This document shows positions 62,508-64,000 of a stretch of DNA of 64,000 nt, in pieces. The stretch spans positions 221,708 through 285,707 of the forward strand of contig NZ_PCPA01000004.1 of NCBI RefSeq assembly GCF_002979515.1. The letters run 5' to 3'. Source of the DNA: Microbacterium sp. MYb54 (GTDB lineage Bacteria > Actinomycetota > Actinomycetes > Actinomycetales > Microbacteriaceae). The position numbers were made by a program, and so were the translations under genes. The notes under the pieces were generated by a model. It ran no database searches. It saw nothing but the letters and a program-made list of their open reading frames with translations, and was not told where the DNA came from. The stretch's first letter is position 1, and every line of letters starts with the position of its first letter.

Positions 62508-63097
62508 GTCTCGAAGCCTTTATCTGGGTGTCAAAGCTCCCGCTTGACGTTGTGCCTCCTACGGCGTTCCGCGTGCTGCTCATGCTCGCGAACCACGCCC
62601 ACAGCGACGGGCGCAACGTGTGGCGCAAAAAGAGCGAACTCGCCAACGAACTCGGGTGCAGCCTCCGCACGGTCGAGCGAGCCTTCCGCGACCTCCGCGT
62701 CCGTGGGCTCATCAAGCACGGCGACCAGCGCCTCACAGAGCACCTCCGCGCCGATCGTAAGCCCGTCGTCTTCGACCTCAACTTCGAGTTCGGACGCGAC
62801 TATGGCGATGCTCCACTGTTCGCCAACGGCCCGACATCTGTTGTCGGTGCGTCGGAGGGTAGCGACCCGTCACCTGCGGTCGGTGCGTACGGCCCGACAA
62901 ATCTGTCGCGACCCGACGAGATCAGGACCAACGGCCCGACATCTGTTGTCGCACATAGAACCGTAATAGAACCATCTAACTCATCTCTCGTAAGTCCCTA
63001 CAGAGCGAATGTCGGGGCGTGCGGGCACCCACTCATTGACGACCGTCACTGCGAACGCGGGTGCCGCGTCGCCGACACCCTGGGAGAGACCGCATGA
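62504..63097 (+). CDS. Winged-helix (HTH_36) replication-initiator-like protein
   Basis: A 197-residue protein. The N-terminal winged HTH (about 15-80: F-R-V-L-L-M-L-A-N-H-A...S-L-R-T-V-E-R-A-F-R-D-L) is of the type in plasmid and phage Rep/DnaA-binding initiators. A region with the repeat G-P-T-S-V-V (twice) and G-P-T-N-L-S follows, encoded by DNA repeats (see next). The C-terminus has C-x10-C pairs that could bind zinc. ATG 62504 overlaps the excisionase stop by four bases. Confidence 0.72.
   Translation: MSLEAFIWVSKLPLDVVPPTAFRVLLMLANHAHSDGRNVWRKKSELANELGCSLRTVERAFRDLRVRGLIKHGDQRLTEHLRADRKPVVFDLNFEFGRDYGDAPLFANGPTSVVGASEGSDPSPAVGAYGPTNLSRPDEIRTNGPTSVVAHRTVIEPSNSSLVSPYRANVGACGHPLIDDRHCERGCRVADTLGETA
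62823..62973. repeat. Iteron-like palindromes and A/T-rich stretch inside the rep gene
   Basis: A 24-base sequence (CCAACGGCCCGACATCTGTTG plus TCG) is identical at 62823-62846 and 62928-62951. Its core CGACA-N5-TGTCG is a palindrome; a variant CGACA-N4-TGTCG lies at 62895-62908. GTCGGTGCGT is also repeated (62843-62852 and 62879-62888). Then ATAGAACC occurs twice at an 11-base period (62955-62962, 62966-62973) in the most A/T-rich 50 bases. This is the layout of an iteron origin with unwinding element. Confidence 0.55.
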
Positions 63098-63402
63098 GAA
63101 TCCACACCGGCACCATCACTGCCACCGACCGCATCGCGTTGAGCAACGACCTGTTCGAACTCTCCGAGTCGTTCACCGAGGAAGCGAAGCGCTGGCGGCC
63201 CACGCCTCGTCGAGAGCTTGAACGCAATTCACGTCTCCTCGCCGAGATCGCGCGTGGCGTGCTCTCGGGCGCGGCGGACTTCCAGCGAGCAGAAGCCTTC
63301 GCTGATGCAGGAGCCACAACGCTGGCCGGCACCGTAGAGCAGCGCCAGACCCTCACGGCTCGCGTCACCCGTCGAGTCAAGCGCGGAGGACGGTTCGCAT
63401 GA
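63094..63402 (+). CDS. Hypothetical element protein
   Basis: A 102-residue, basic, mostly helical protein with no recognised domain. Start ATG overlaps the rep stop (ATGA); its stop overlaps the next gene's ATG. Position and coupling support that it is real. Confidence 0.6.
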   Translation: MRIHTGTITATDRIALSNDLFELSESFTEEAKRWRPTPRRELERNSRLLAEIARGVLSGAADFQRAEAFADAGATTLAGTVEQRQTLTARVTRRVKRGGRFA

Positions 63403-63527
63403 ACAACCCCGACTTCATCGACCCTCTGATCGGCGTCCCGCTCGCCGCTCTCCTGACGCTCACGTGGTGGCTCATCGAGCGCCACCACTCCCGCAACAGT
63501 TCCACCACACCCACCGAAGGAGCATGA
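63399..63527 (+). CDS. 42-residue membrane peptide
   Basis: A short ORF, M-N-N-P-D-F-I-D-P-L then a hydrophobic stretch I-G-V-P-L-A-A-L-L-T-L-T-W-W-L-I followed by a polar Ser/Thr-rich tail. A single membrane helix (about 9-27) is predicted. Start ATGA overlaps the previous stop. It is too small for default gene finders but is coupled on both sides. Confidence 0.6.
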   Translation: MNNPDFIDPLIGVPLAALLTLTWWLIERHHSRNSSTTPTEGA

Positions 63528-63529
63528 CC

Positions 63530-64000
63530 ATGAACGCCGAAACCACGATCACCCTCGCCAAGGGCGCACACTCGAACCCCGAGGAAGGCATGTGCCTCCT
63601 CGAAGCCGCATCATTCGTCGCAGGAGAAGCATTCAGCGACACTCCGCAGTGCGTCTCACCGGTCCTCGGATCGTTCGGGCGGGCGCTCAACGATGCGCTC
63701 CCGACCGACAAGCGGCAAGAACTCGTACCGCTGATCCCGCGCATCATCGGCACCCGTGGCGACGGCAAAGACGAGCGACGCTCGTACCTCGCCCTCGACT
63801 GGCTCATCCGCACCCACCTGCCCACCTTCCTCGACCTCGCAATCCCGGATGAGGCGACCAAGATCCGCGCCCTCCAGCCCATCACCGACCTCGCCACAGC
63901 CGAAGCCGCCGGGCCCGTCGTTCGCGCCGCAGGGGACGCCGCAGGGGCCGCCGCATGGGACGCCGCAGGGGACGCCGCAGGGGCCGCCGCATGGGACGCC
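63530..64000 (+). CDS. Element protein with Ala-rich tandem repeats (cut by window edge)
   Basis: 157 visible residues. The N-terminal about 130 residues form a mixed helical domain, with no recognised family. It then enters tandem 12-residue repeats A-A-G-D-A-A-G-A-A-A-W-D and continues beyond the window. ATG 63530 has AAGGAG seven bases upstream; an ATG at 63524 overlaps the previous stop. Confidence 0.65.
   Translation, partial: MNAETTITLAKGAHSNPEEGMCLLEAASFVAGEAFSDTPQCVSPVLGSFGRALNDALPTDKRQELVPLIPRIIGTRGDGKDERRSYLALDWLIRTHLPTFLDLAIPDEATKIRALQPITDLATAEAAGPVVRAAGDAAGAAAWDAAGDAAGAAAWDA
63926..64000 (+). repeat. 36-base tandem repeats
   Basis: Two perfect 36-base copies (63926-63961, 63962-63997) and the start of a third, coding the 12-residue repeats with an inner four-residue period (A-A-G-D, A-A-G-A, A-A-W-D). 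Copy number is unknown because the window ends. Confidence 0.85.

Larger units (their letters stand above)
61893..64000. mobile_element. Left end of an integrated genetic element (partial)
   Basis: To the right of tRNA-Val the gene content changes from housekeeping to a divergent repressor/excisionase pair, a Rep-like gene and short ATGA-coupled genes. The 3' end of a tRNA is the usual attB for actinobacterial phages and integrative elements. No integrase, attR or structural phage gene is in view, so phage versus integrative plasmid cannot be decided. Confidence 0.7.

Noticed and set aside
1..64000. CRISPR array, rRNA genes and insertion sequences
   Set aside because: No regularly spaced direct repeats with spacers, no rRNA segments, and no transposase-like protein or terminal inverted repeats were found. 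The only array-like repeats are the in-frame 36-base units at the right edge.

Overview
The window is high-GC actinobacterial chromosome, most likely a Microbacterium or close Microbacteriaceae relative. Evidence for this is the strong G/C bias at third codon positions, many GTG starts, Septum_form, DUF3099 and DUF3145 proteins, a glucose-6-phosphate dehydrogenase with OpcA, a 394-residue actinobacterial-type GlgA, a type B L31 protein, and a fab operon headed by a FasR-like PucR regulator and a homodimeric pyruvate dehydrogenase E1. Genus and species are inferred from gene content and order; no rRNA gene is present.

Layout: 1-9400 holds a TetR gene with a divergent partner cut by the left edge, then recO-uppS, a P-loop kinase, FrnE-like DsbA, glutathione peroxidase, and dus-dgt-dnaG. 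At 9400-12800 are an orphan ABC ATPase, tRNA-Asn, a septum-formation-like lipoprotein, def and a DMT-type membrane protein. At 12.8-21 kb a minus-strand operon tkt-tal-pgi-zwf-opcA-pgl carries the pentose phosphate pathway and generates NADPH. At 21-28.1 kb are haem A synthesis (ctaB, ctaA) and iron-sulphur assembly (sufB, sufD, a Rieske protein, sufC, sufT). At 28.1-32.6 kb a PatB-like lyase and an MFS exporter lie next to a BioQ-like repressor and bioMN. At 32.6-40.5 kb are an acyltransferase, a NarL-type two-component system, DedA, an ABC-F ATPase, SURF1 and small membrane proteins. At 40.6-46.8 kb are fabG, a hydrolase, serB, divergent glgC/glgA, an ABC ATPase and rpmE2. At 46.8-54 kb are an S33 peptidase overlapping a DUF262/DUF1524 (GmrSD-like) protein, an iron-dioxygenase-like protein, DUF3145, and a divergent YczR/YczE pair. 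At 54-61.7 kb is the fatty-acid operon aceE-fasR-fabD-fabH-acpP-fabF.

At 61,893 the housekeeping chromosome meets tRNA-Val, and an integrated mobile element seems to begin and run off the right edge. Its visible left end has an XRE repressor-like gene that ends inside the tRNA on the opposite strand, a short control region with direct and inverted repeats, an excisionase-like gene, a winged-helix Rep-like gene carrying three iteron-like palindromes next to an A/T-rich stretch, and small translationally coupled genes ending in an Ala-rich tandem-repeat protein. This is the most unusual part of the window.

A regulatory pattern recurs: about twenty genes have a -10-like hexamer (TAnnnT or close) exactly six bases before the start codon, which predicts leaderless mRNAs. 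I used this pattern to choose several starts.
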